30,685 bases of DNA from UBA168 sp011055275 (GTDB lineage: Archaea > Thermoproteota > Thermoprotei_A > Marsarchaeales > UBA168): NCBI GenBank assembly GCA_046635845.1, contig JAQQXN010000006.1; one strand, 5' to 3'. The translations under genes were made by a program, and so were the position numbers. Shown here piece after piece: positions 6,982 through 14,571 of the stretch. Every line of letters begins with the position of its first letter. Within the stretch, counting starts at the first letter, position 1. The notes below the pieces were generated by a model. The model did not search any database, had not been told where the DNA came from, and was given only the letters and a program-made list of their open reading frames with translations.

Positions 6982-8442
6982 TTAACTACTCATGAAGCGT
7001 CGGCTCGCGTCTTCGAGCTTCACTCCCTCTAGGCCTGAGAAGAGCTCGTTCTTGACGTCCTTGCCCAGCTTTATCAGCGTTCCCCAGGCTGCCAGCGTCC
7101 CCGTAGCCGCTGCTACGTTTATCCCGCGAGAGAGCCCAGCCCCATCCCCGGCTGCAAAAACCCCTTCTACGCTGGTCTCCATGAGCGGTGTCACCGACGC
7201 CTTCATGCTGTAGTACTTTATCTCGGGAGCGTAAAGAAGCGTGTACTTTGACGCGAGGCCGGGCAACACGCCATCCATCTTATCTATGAACTCCAGCAGG
7301 TCCTGCATAACCCTGTGGGGCAAGGCCATGCTTATGTCTCCGGGCGTGGCCACCTTCATCGTCGGCTCGATCGTGTTTCTGCCTATCCTTTCCCACGTGG
7401 ACCTCCTTCCGTCCTCGAGGTCACCAAGTCTTTGAATTATGGGCTTTCCTCCTCCCAGCTTGGTCGCAAGCCTAGATATGCTCTTGCCGTAGTCGATGGT
7501 GTCCTCCATGGGATCAGTTAGCTTTATGGAGGCAAGCAACGCGAAGTTCGTGTTTTCGCTGATGCGGTTTGTGTAGGTTTCCCCGTTAACGCCTATGGTG
7601 CCGTCGTCGTACTTCTCTACGACCACGTATCCTCCAGGGTTAACGCAAAAAGTCCTCACCTTATCGTCATGCGACCGCGTGTACATTATGACCTTGGGAT
7701 CCATGTAAAGGCTCGTCAAAGGATCCATAACGTATTTGGGAACCTCTACCCTTATCCCGACGTCAAGCGGATTTGGCGTCAGCTGAACTCCCAGCCTTTT
7801 AGCTTGATCCTTAAACCACTCAACTCCAACCCTTCCAGGCGCGATTATTACCGCGCGGGACTCCAGCGTTCCCTTGTCGGTCCTGAGCTCAAAGAAGCTT
7901 CCGGTCTTCCTCACGTCCTCCACCGACGTGCCAAGCACGAAGTTCACGCCCCCCTTTTCCAGATACGTGGTAAATGAATCAATGACCGCCACCGATCCGT
8001 CGGTACCTATGTGGTGCTGCTTTATGGGTATGAGATGTGCCCCTACCTTAGCGGTCATGCGCTGATACTCGTTGAACTGCTCGCCTTTGGGCTCGAACAC
8101 CCTCTCTTTGCTCGCGCCGAAGCGCATGAAGACTCCATCGATGTAGTCTATTAGCTTATAGCTGAGATCCCAGCTCCCGACCAGCTCCTGTAGATCTCCG
8201 CCCACGTCCGGCCTCAGGTTGATTATTCCACTGCTGAAGAGCCCAGCTCCTCCAACTCCATGATTTATGTGACAAACAGGACATATGCAACGACCGACCT
8301 TGGACAAAGGACAATTCCTCTGCCTTATCTTGAACCCCTTATCTATGACCGCCACGCTGACCCCTGGGCTGTTCTCTACGAGCTCTAGGGCAGCGAAAAG
8401 GCCGCCAGGCCCCGCTCCGATTACCGCGACGTCGTACACCAT
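6982..8442 (-). CDS. COG2509-type FAD-dependent dehydrogenase
   Basis: This 486-residue flavoprotein has an N-terminal FAD motif, VAVIGAGPGGLFAALE (about 5-20). It is followed by the family signature RQRNCPLSKVGRCICPVCHI and GVGGAGLFSSG, with Cys44, Cys52, Cys54 and Cys57 closely spaced. The C-terminus has VEGVFAAGDGAGLSRGINVAAATG, the second FAD contact. The family is widespread but of unknown reaction; the cysteine cluster could hold metal or be redox active. A Shine-Dalgarno-like GAGGTGA precedes the ATG and overlaps the stop of a 19-codon upstream ORF. The gene ends 28 bases before the phosphatase-like gene. Confidence 0.85.
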   Translation of the reverse strand: MVYDVAVIGAGPGGLFAALELVENSPGVSVAVIDKGFKIRQRNCPLSKVGRCICPVCHINHGVGGAGLFSSGIINLRPDVGGDLQELVGSWDLSYKLIDYIDGVFMRFGASKERVFEPKGEQFNEYQRMTAKVGAHLIPIKQHHIGTDGSVAVIDSFTTYLEKGGVNFVLGTSVEDVRKTGSFFELRTDKGTLESRAVIIAPGRVGVEWFKDQAKRLGVQLTPNPLDVGIRVEVPKYVMDPLTSLYMDPKVIMYTRSHDDKVRTFCVNPGGYVVVEKYDDGTIGVNGETYTNRISENTNFALLASIKLTDPMEDTIDYGKSISRLATKLGGGKPIIQRLGDLEDGRRSTWERIGRNTIEPTMKVATPGDISMALPHRVMQDLLEFIDKMDGVLPGLASKYTLLYAPEIKYYSMKASVTPLMETSVEGVFAAGDGAGLSRGINVAAATGTLAAWGTLIKLGKDVKNELFSGLEGVKLEDASRRFMSS

Positions 8443-8445
8443 GGC

Positions 8446-8505
8446 TCACCTCGAGAAGAGAGGCATTACTTTCAAAAACGTTCCCAGAAAGCCCATTAGC
8501 TCCAT
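8446..8505 (-). CDS. Candidate 19-residue leader peptide or small protein
   Basis: An ATG at 8505 opens a frame encoding MELMGFLGTFLKVMPLFSR, ending in a TGA 3 bases before the flavoprotein ATG. The ribosome-binding-like GAGGTGA of the flavoprotein overlaps this stop, so translation could be coupled. A TATA-like CTTAAG at 8531-8536 lies about 28 bases upstream of the small ATG, which would make it leaderless. The alternative is that TTTATTAA just before 8505 is the TATA box and this stretch is a short untranslated leader. I do not recognise the peptide. Confidence 0.3.
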   Translation of the reverse strand: MELMGFLGTFLKVMPLFSR

Positions 8506-8578
8506 TTAATAAACGTTTTGGTCAAGAGACCTTAAGTCATCAGGCCGGTAAATCTTCCGAGGAGAACGCGACTTAGCA

Positions 8579-8653
8579 AGCCTCGAGCGGGCTTCGAACC
8601 CGCGACCCCCTGCTTACAAGGCAGGTGCTCTGACCGGGCTGAGCTATCGAGGC
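8579..8653 (-). tRNA. tRNA-Thr (anticodon UGU)
   Basis: The minus strand folds as a cloverleaf. The 7-base acceptor GCCTCGA pairs with TCGAGGC. The D arm is GCTC/GAGC. The anticodon stem CCTGC/GCAGG encloses CTTGTAA, giving anticodon TGT. The T arm GCGGG-TTCGAAG-CCCGC is perfect. The discriminator is T, as is usual for archaeal tRNA-Thr. There is no intron and CCA is not encoded. Confidence 0.95.
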
Positions 8654-8673
8654 GTTTTATAACAAAAGCCGAT

Positions 8674-8682
8674 CTTTAAACT
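8674..8682 (-). promoter_or_regulatory. TATA box of the tRNA-Thr gene
   Basis: AGTTTAAAG on the minus strand is centred about 25 bases upstream of the tRNA 5' end, the standard archaeal spacing. Confidence 0.65.
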
Positions 8683-8861
8683 TTGCTGGAGCACCTGGGT
8701 TATGCGACAGCGGTTAGCGCATGCTACAAGCATGGATTCGCCAGCTGGTCAAGTCCGAGCTTGTCGCCGCAGCTCACGTCAAAAACTTCGAGACGCGCAA
8801 CTCATGGCGGCTCCCCGTTGGCTTCTCAAGAAACGCTTATTCGCGCGCTTTTAAGTAACCC

Positions 8862-9761
8862 ATGATATTCTCCGCGGAGAGGCTTCCAGAAGCGGCGAGA
8901 GAGGTGCTGAAAAAGTGGGAAGTCGTCGAAGAGGACGCTTCCAGGTTAGGCGAGGCGGAAGTCATTATGGCCTGGAGGGTAGTACCAGAGATGATCACAT
9001 CGGCTCCAAAGCTCAAGGCAATACAGACGTTTTCCGCGGGGGTGGATCACCTCCCCTTCACCGCGATTCCTAAGGGCGTTCGGATCTTCTCAAATGCCGG
9101 CGCCTATTCGGTGCCCGTAGCGGAGCACGCATGGGCGCTTCTCCTTCACCTAGCAAAGGGGGTAAACGTCATGGATAAGCAGAAAGCGGTAAACTATCCA
9201 AGGCAGCTGCACGGAAAAACGCTGCTTGTCCTCGGTGCCGGAGGAATAGGACAAGAAATCGCGAGGATCGGAAAGTGCTTTGGAATGAGAACGCAGGGAA
9301 TTAGTCGCCATCCCAGGCAGAGCCCGGTCTTTGATGAGGTCTATGGCATTCAATCCCTAGATGACCTACTTTCTCACGCTGACTTCATAGCCATAGCGCT
9401 CCCGCTTAACAAGGAGTCTAGAAACCTTCTAGATGCCCGGCGCCTTTCCCTGCTTAAAGATGACTGCGTGATGGTAAATGTTGGGCGCGGTGACGTGGTA
9501 GATCAGCAGGCGATCTACGACTTGCTCAAGAGAAAGAGGGAGTTTAGGTACGGCACAGACGTGTGGTGGCACGAACCACAGGGTGAGGGCGCTCACCTTC
9601 CCTTCACGCAGCTGGAGAACTTCGCCGGCACACCGCACATAGCAGGAGGAGCGTCGAAGGAAACGGCGGACTTGGCAAAAATCGCTGCGAGCCGCAACGT
9701 CGCCAAATTCATGGAAACAGGCAGCGCCGACAACGAAGTCAACGTGACCGACTACACGTGA
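8862..9761 (+). CDS. D-isomer-specific 2-hydroxyacid dehydrogenase
   Basis: The 299-residue protein is a complete family member. The substrate domain has LKAIQTFSAGVDHLP. The NAD-binding Rossmann motif LLVLGAGGIGQEIARIG covers about residues 121-137. The catalytic residues are all present: Arg209 in VNVGRGDVVD, Glu238 in TDVWWHEP and His259 in GTPHIAGG. It reduces a 2-oxoacid or oxidises a 2-hydroxyacid with NAD(P); the exact substrate (glyoxylate, hydroxypyruvate, phosphoglycerate or other) is not evident. It stands alone on the plus strand, between the tRNA gene and exonuclease III. A TTTTAAG element sits too close to the ATG to be a clear TATA box, so promoter and start are less certain than the function. 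Confidence 0.88.
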   Translation: MIFSAERLPEAAREVLKKWEVVEEDASRLGEAEVIMAWRVVPEMITSAPKLKAIQTFSAGVDHLPFTAIPKGVRIFSNAGAYSVPVAEHAWALLLHLAKGVNVMDKQKAVNYPRQLHGKTLLVLGAGGIGQEIARIGKCFGMRTQGISRHPRQSPVFDEVYGIQSLDDLLSHADFIAIALPLNKESRNLLDARRLSLLKDDCVMVNVGRGDVVDQQAIYDLLKRKREFRYGTDVWWHEPQGEGAHLPFTQLENFAGTPHIAGGASKETADLAKIAASRNVAKFMETGSADNEVNVTDYT

Positions 9762-9820
9762 TTGTTGATCACCATATCCAGTTCGAACGGCACCCTAAAA
9801 TAATAAGGTAAACAGCACAT

Positions 9821-10600
9821 ATGTCAATAAGGCTCGTTTCGTGGAACGTAAACGGCTTGAGGGCCGCGCTAAAGAAAGGGCTGGTCAATTTCATCAAGGA
9901 GGACGGGGCCGAATGCTACTGCTTCCAGGAGATAAAGACGAAAGAAGTGCCTCTGGAGCTCCAAACGCTTGGATATAACGTCTACGCTAACCCCGCCGTC
10001 AGAGAGGGATACAGCGGGACGCTGGCCCTCTGCAAGACGGAGCCCTTGAGCGTCCTAAGCGGAATGGGCGCGAAGGAGTTCGATGATGAGGGAAGGGTGC
10101 AGGTCCTCGAGTTTCAAGATTACTTCCTTATCAACTCGTACTTTCCGAACTCCCAGCACGGTCTCACGAGGCTCGAATACAAGCTCAAGTTTGATAACGA
10201 GTTCACGACGTTTGCTGAAAATCTGAGGAAGATCAAGCCCCTGATCATATGCGGGGACTTCAACGTAGCTCATGAAGAAATAGACATCGCGAGGCCCAAG
10301 GACAACGTCAATAACGCTGGATTCACGCCACAGGAAAGAGAATGGATGACCAAGTTCCTCGCCCTTGGCTACGTGGACACCTTTAGGTACTTCGTCAAAG
10401 AGGGCGGGCATTACAGCTGGTGGTCCTACAGATTTAACGCACGGCAGAAGAACATCGGATGGAGGATAGATTACTTCATAGCGTCAACCGAGCTGTTGCC
10501 AAGGCTAAAGGCGGCTGGCATACTTGAAGGGATAGAGGGATCAGACCACGCTCCCGTTTACCTCGAGTTAGAACGAAAGGTATTGAAACCCTCGAAATAA
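9821..10600 (+). CDS. xthA: Exodeoxyribonuclease III / AP endonuclease
   Basis: This 259-residue enzyme of the exonuclease-endonuclease-phosphatase fold cuts DNA 5' of abasic sites and trims 3' ends in base excision repair. SWNVNGLRAALKKGL (Asn9) and CFQEIKTKE (Glu37, metal ligand) lie near the N-terminus. SYFPNSQHGLTRLEYKLKFD, ICGDFNVAHEEIDIARP, SWWSYRFNARQKNIGWRIDY and the final GSDHAPVYLEL (His243, catalytic) match the family in order. Length is normal. A TATA-like CTAAAATAAT about 20 bases upstream fits a short-leader message. Confidence 0.95.
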   Translation: MSIRLVSWNVNGLRAALKKGLVNFIKEDGAECYCFQEIKTKEVPLELQTLGYNVYANPAVREGYSGTLALCKTEPLSVLSGMGAKEFDDEGRVQVLEFQDYFLINSYFPNSQHGLTRLEYKLKFDNEFTTFAENLRKIKPLIICGDFNVAHEEIDIARPKDNVNNAGFTPQEREWMTKFLALGYVDTFRYFVKEGGHYSWWSYRFNARQKNIGWRIDYFIASTELLPRLKAAGILEGIEGSDHAPVYLELERKVLKPSK

Positions 10601-10657
10601 AATCAAAAAAATGAACAATAATCACAAAACATAAATTCTGCTGCATTCAATAGTAAA

Positions 10658-11251
10658 ATGACCACCTCAGGCGAGACCAGACTAAAGGTCAACGAGGCAG
10701 TAAGTCAGATCGTAGATGGCAACTACGTATACCAGCTGTTGATATCCACAGGGCTTGTTAACGCCAACGCGCTTGCTAGGGAGATCAAGGAATCGGTGGA
10801 GGCCATGACTGGGAAAAAAGCAAAGATAAACACCATAGCCAAGGCCATAGCCATGAAAAAGGTAAGCGAGGTTGAGACCTCATCCGTATTTCGTGGCCTG
10901 AGCTTCACGCTCGACTCAAACCTCATAGAGAAGGAGCTGGACGCAAAAGAGGCTGGCTCCGTACCCCTTGCGTCCACCCTTCTGCTCTTCAGGCACGGCG
11001 ATAGGATAGTGCTGCTGAAGCAGAGAGGTGAAAATGACGAAAGCTCTGACCTCGTGCTGCTCAGGCTGACGTTCCCGGGAAACTCGGTAGCGTATCATCC
11101 TCTCTGGATAGTCTTCAACAGTTTAAAGATAGAGGTGAAGCACGTGCTAAGGCACGACAACGATCTTTTTATTTTCATGAGACGCTCTGAGGCCATAAGA
11201 GCCCTTACCGTGATCGAGAGGCTGACATCAAACCTAAGGGCCGAAAAATAG
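10658..11251 (+). CDS. Putative archaeal regulator with helical N-terminal and ACT-like C-terminal domain
   Basis: The 197-residue product has no motif I can name firmly. The N-terminus, VSQIVDGNYVYQLLISTGLV followed by NANALAREIKESVEA and INTIAKAIAMKKV, follows the pattern of an archaeal family in which a short helical region (x-x-ALxxGIxNYSALAR-like) precedes alternating beta strands of ACT type. The gene at 27339-28025 has the same layout. The middle and end alternate strands and helices (LASTLLLFRHGDRIVLLKQR, LWIVFNSLKIEVKHVLRHD, DLFIFMRRSEAIRALTVIERL), as in a small ligand-binding domain. A TATA-like element about 26 bases upstream suggests its own leaderless transcript. A role in sensing an amino acid or similar ligand is inference. 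Confidence 0.5.
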   Translation: MTTSGETRLKVNEAVSQIVDGNYVYQLLISTGLVNANALAREIKESVEAMTGKKAKINTIAKAIAMKKVSEVETSSVFRGLSFTLDSNLIEKELDAKEAGSVPLASTLLLFRHGDRIVLLKQRGENDESSDLVLLRLTFPGNSVAYHPLWIVFNSLKIEVKHVLRHDNDLFIFMRRSEAIRALTVIERLTSNLRAEK

Positions 11252-11280
11252 GCGTAAATTCTCCGGCTGCCTTAATAAAA

Positions 11281-12336
11281 ATGAAAGAGTTAGGCGTAGC
11301 GGTAGTCGGGCTAGGGGCCATGGGATCGCAGCATGCTAAATTCTTCAAAAATCAGGTGCAGGGCGCAAAGCTTGTGGCTGTTGTTGACCAAGTAAAAGCC
11401 GTAGCCGAATCGGTTGGGGCCGAACTGGGGGCCGAAAGCTACACGACCATCGATCAGGCCGTAAGGGACGAAAGGGTGGACGTCGTGTGTTTGGCAACCC
11501 CCACGTACCTCCACGTGTCTCAGGCGCTTTACGCGCTTGAGTACGGAAAGCATGTGCTGGTTGAGAAGCCAATGGCCACAACCTTGGCAGGAGCCAGACA
11601 GCTCATAAGCAAGGCCAAGTCAAAGCGTCTCAAGCTCGGAGTGGACTTCATGGAAAGGTACTCAGATGCGGCGGCATCCCTTAAATCTCTCATCGAAAAA
11701 GGTGACCTTGGAAAGCTCTTCTTGATAGAGGGGGAGCTGAAATGGTGGAGGGACGAGAAAAGTTACTACCTCAAGGACGAGCTTGCCAGAAGCTGGAGGG
11801 GCATGTGGGAGACCGAGGGGGGCGGGGCGCTCACAAATCAGGGAATACACACCATTGACCTCATGATTTACTTTGGAGGAGAGGTCCAAGAGGTCTTTGG
11901 TCACATAGCCAACTTCTCCCATCCAGCCATACCAGTGGAAGATACTGGAGTAGCAGCGCTCAAGTTCAGGGAAGGCCACTTGGGCACGCTCTCGGAAACG
12001 GTGTCCACAAAGCCCGCGTCCGCTCAATACCGCAAGATAAGGATCATGGGAACCGCGGGCAGCGCTGAGATGACGGACAACAAGGTCACCTTTTTGGCGA
12101 CGGAGACCAAAAGCGAGATCCATCTCTCCTCAACCACTGGCGAGACGCTGAAACAAAGCCCGAACCTATACATAAGGCTGCTGCAGGATTTCATAGACTC
12201 CATAATCCACGAAAGGGAGTTCAAGGTAAGCGGTGAAGAAGGAGCAAAAGCGCTGGAGGTGATTAAGGCCGTATACCTTTCGTCAAGCACCGGGCAGCCG
12301 GTGCGTCTGCCCATGTCTGGCGAAGTGGTGATATGA
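11281..12336 (+). CDS. Gfo/Idh/MocA-family NAD(P)-dependent oxidoreductase
   Basis: The 351-residue protein begins with VAVVGLGAMGSQHAKFFKN, a Rossmann NAD(P) site. VLVEKPMATTLAGARQLI supplies the conserved EKP catalytic lysine. GGGALTNQGIHTIDLMIYFG contains the Asp/His pair of the family active site. Members oxidise or reduce a sugar, inositol or keto-sugar hydroxyl. It is the first gene of a tight cluster; the next gene starts directly at its stop codon, and two sugar isomerase-like proteins follow. Together they suggest catabolism or remodelling of a cyclitol or keto-sugar. A TATA-like GTAAATTC lies about 25 bases before the ATG. Confidence 0.9.
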   Translation: MKELGVAVVGLGAMGSQHAKFFKNQVQGAKLVAVVDQVKAVAESVGAELGAESYTTIDQAVRDERVDVVCLATPTYLHVSQALYALEYGKHVLVEKPMATTLAGARQLISKAKSKRLKLGVDFMERYSDAAASLKSLIEKGDLGKLFLIEGELKWWRDEKSYYLKDELARSWRGMWETEGGGALTNQGIHTIDLMIYFGGEVQEVFGHIANFSHPAIPVEDTGVAALKFREGHLGTLSETVSTKPASAQYRKIRIMGTAGSAEMTDNKVTFLATETKSEIHLSSTTGETLKQSPNLYIRLLQDFIDSIIHEREFKVSGEEGAKALEVIKAVYLSSSTGQPVRLPMSGEVVI

Positions 12337-13107
12337 TTGGAATTGGCTTTCAGCAGCCTAGCCTACCCAGAACTCGACCTAGCGGGCGTTGTGAGCAGGG
12401 TTAAGTTCTTTGGCTACGACGCCCTAGAGCTCAGGGTAGCCGATGATGGCAAGCACATAAGGCCGAGCTATCCGCTCAGCGTTAATGAGGCTGAAACGCT
12501 GAAATCGGTAAGGGTAGCTGACCTCGCGGCGTACGCCAGGTTTTCGTCAGACCAAGCTCAAAACGACAGGGCCCAACGGCTCGTCGGAACGCTTTCCCAG
12601 ATCGCCAGCGACCTTGGCGCGAAGGCCATAAGGGTCTACGTTGCAGATGTCAACGAAGACGCAGCAAACGCGCTGGACGCCTCTGCAAAAATCGCAGATC
12701 GTTATGACGTTAAAATCATGGTTGAAACCCACGACCCCGTGCTTTCCATGCTTCATAACCTTCAGGCGTTCCTGCAGAAAAGCCAGAAAGCATGGGTACT
12801 TTACGACCCAGCCAACATGATTTACGCGGGCGAGAGACATGAAAAGGTGTTTCCGTTCATAAGAGACCGCATTGCCCACGTGCATCTCAAAGATTTCGTG
12901 TTTTCGGGCGAGAAAAGGGTGTTCTGTAGGCCTGGCATCGGCGTGGTCCCGATTAAGGACATAGTTAAGGACCTAAAGGAATCTGGATATAAGGGAGCTC
13001 TGTCCGTGGAGTGGGAAAGGCTCTGGAATCCGGAGATGGAGCCAGCTGATGAAGTTTTACCAGATTACCTGAAATACCTGAGGTCCTTATTGCAGGAGGT
13101 TAGGTAA
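12337..13107 (+). CDS. Sugar phosphate isomerase/epimerase-like TIM barrel protein
   Basis: The 256-residue protein belongs to the xylose-isomerase-like TIM barrel (AP endonuclease family 2) superfamily. Metal-ligand positions can be seen in MVETHDPV, VLYDPANM, IAHVHLKDF and ALSVEWERLW, each at the end of a barrel strand. Relatives act as keto-inositol dehydratases, hydroxypyruvate isomerases, tagatose or allulose epimerases. The start is a TTG abutting the TGA of the preceding dehydrogenase gene, so translation is probably coupled. An overlapping ATG at 12332 is in another frame and was not used. The exact reaction is unknown. Confidence 0.85.
   Translation: MELAFSSLAYPELDLAGVVSRVKFFGYDALELRVADDGKHIRPSYPLSVNEAETLKSVRVADLAAYARFSSDQAQNDRAQRLVGTLSQIASDLGAKAIRVYVADVNEDAANALDASAKIADRYDVKIMVETHDPVLSMLHNLQAFLQKSQKAWVLYDPANMIYAGERHEKVFPFIRDRIAHVHLKDFVFSGEKRVFCRPGIGVVPIKDIVKDLKESGYKGALSVEWERLWNPEMEPADEVLPDYLKYLRSLLQEVR
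13095..13100 (+). promoter_or_regulatory. Shine-Dalgarno site for the second isomerase gene
   Basis: GGAGGT lies 8 bases before the GTG at 13109, inside the last codons of the preceding gene. It fixes this GTG as the start and shows that internal cistrons here use SD-led initiation. Confidence 0.7.
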
Positions 13108-13108
13108 A

Positions 13109-13909
13109 GTGGAACTTGCGATTATAAGCGACGAGATATCCAACGATTTTGAACACTCCCTGAAGGTTATCCGCGAGCTCGGGGCCACCTCGGTTGAGGT
13201 AAGAAACCTATGGGGAAAGAACGTGGTTGACCTGTCACAATCCCAGCTAGAAGAGCTCAGAAGGCTCGTGAAGGCCTACGGGCTCAGGCTCAGCAACGTC
13301 GACTCGGCGGCCTTCAAGACTTACCTTCACGACGAAGAATCCATTGAGAATCATCTTAGCATGCTGCAAAGGGCGGTAGAGATAAGCCGCTACTTAGATC
13401 TCACCTTCACCAGGATATTCACGTTTTGGTGGGAGGGCAGCCTTGTGAAAGCCATGCCCAGCATACTTGGAGCTCTCCAAAGGGCCGCGGAAATTGCCAG
13501 CGCTCAGGGGGTAACGTTGGCCATAGAGAACGAGTACAGCACCTACACGGGGACCGGAGAGGAGACGGCGCGGATCGTAAAGCAGCTGCGCTCCCCTTGG
13601 GTAAAGGTGCTCTGGGATCCTGGAAACGCCTTCTTCGCCAGAGAGGAGCCTTATCCAGAAGGGTACGCGCAGGTGCGCGATAACGTGATCCACGTTCACT
13701 TGAAGGACGCGAAGGTCATTGATGGGGAATTTCGCTGGATGCCCATCGGAAGTGGTGACATAGACTTCAAGGGGCAACTCAGGGAACTAAAGACGCTAAA
13801 TATCACGGCCTCGCTGGAGACGCATTACGCGCCCTCAGGCGACAAGGAGCGCGGCACTCGGGAGTCCTTCGCGGGTCTCATAAAAACGATCTCTGCCCTC
13901 GAGGGCTAA
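13109..13909 (+). CDS. Second sugar phosphate isomerase/epimerase-like TIM barrel protein
   Basis: This 266-residue protein is of the same superfamily as its upstream neighbour but is clearly diverged from it. It opens MELAIISDEISNDFEHSLKV, a common start for hydroxypyruvate-isomerase/IolE-like members. Metal-binding motifs are LAIENEYSTYTGT, VKVLWDPGNAFF, VIHVHLKDAK and ASLETHYAP; PIGSGDIDFKGQL follows the usual GxGxIDF pattern. It starts at a GTG 1 base after the previous stop with a good ribosome binding site, so it is the third gene of the cluster. Its 3' end overlaps the convergent riboflavin kinase gene by 32 bases. Confidence 0.87.
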   Translation: MELAIISDEISNDFEHSLKVIRELGATSVEVRNLWGKNVVDLSQSQLEELRRLVKAYGLRLSNVDSAAFKTYLHDEESIENHLSMLQRAVEISRYLDLTFTRIFTFWWEGSLVKAMPSILGALQRAAEIASAQGVTLAIENEYSTYTGTGEETARIVKQLRSPWVKVLWDPGNAFFAREEPYPEGYAQVRDNVIHVHLKDAKVIDGEFRWMPIGSGDIDFKGQLRELKTLNITASLETHYAPSGDKERGTRESFAGLIKTISALEG

Positions 13910-14570
13910 CGCGGACGACGACCGAATCCCCATCCTTGAGACCTAACTGCTCCCTCACCTTAACTGGGGCAATAAACTCTATCACGTCATTGGGGTGATG
14001 CGTGCGCTCAGGAAAAATCAGGGCGCCCGGCACCTCCTCTTCTCCACGCGAAACCGACGCCCTAACGAACTTCAGTGCCCCCATGACCCTTCCTTCATGC
14101 TCAAAGGCGGCTATCTTGTATTTGGATATGCTGGCCAGGTAGTCCCTGTTGGGAAAGCTCCCCGTTATCTTCAGGTTAAGCGTTCCAGGAAAGGGCTTGA
14201 ACCCCAGTTTTTTCACGAACTCGGCGAGATAGCCTTCAAGGGACATGTAATAGGCGCCGTCGCCAAGCCCCGATGACACCAGTGCCTCAAAGCTGGTGTT
14301 CTTAACCTCAGACGATAATAGGTCTTCCAATTGAAGGCGAACGGACTCCAAAAAGCGCATTCCCCTTTCGGTAAGCGTGACCTCCTGTCCTCCCTTCACG
14401 AGGTTTCTTGAGATTATGCCTTCTGATTCCAACAGCCTCAGAACCCTTGCCGTCTCTTGCTGTGAAAGGCCTGCGGCGTTGGCCAGCTTGGTCGAGCTTA
14501 TGATTTCTCCCCTTTTTTCCATTTCAAGCAAGGACAGAAGCACGAAAAAGTAACGCTGGCTCGCGCGCAC
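13878..14570 (-). CDS. ribK: CTP-dependent riboflavin kinase with N-terminal winged helix (RbkR type)
   Basis: Residues about 1-85 form a winged helix (FVLLSLLEMEKRGEIISSTK, AAGLSQQETARVLRLLESEG). From about residue 95 the CTP-dependent riboflavin kinase domain follows: GLGDGAYYMSLEGYLAEF, LGFKPFPGTLNLKI, a PGALIFPERTHHPNDVIEFI run and VREQLGLKDGDSV. The kinase makes FMN from riboflavin with CTP. In RbkR proteins the fused winged helix represses riboflavin genes in response to flavin pathway metabolites; that role is known for the family and inferred here. The start is a GTG 1 base after the helicase stop, so the two genes form an operon. Confidence 0.92.
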   Translation of the reverse strand: MRASQRYFFVLLSLLEMEKRGEIISSTKLANAAGLSQQETARVLRLLESEGIISRNLVKGGQEVTLTERGMRFLESVRLQLEDLLSSEVKNTSFEALVSSGLGDGAYYMSLEGYLAEFVKKLGFKPFPGTLNLKITGSFPNRDYLASISKYKIAAFEHEGRVMGALKFVRASVSRGEEEVPGALIFPERTHHPNDVIEFIAPVKVREQLGLKDGDSVVVRVSPRGQRSFL

Positions 14571-14571
14571 T

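Noticed and set aside
8683..8865. 60-codon plus-strand ORF before the 2-hydroxyacid dehydrogenase
   Set aside because: No domain, no ribosome site, no promoter at suitable spacing, and composition unlike its neighbours.
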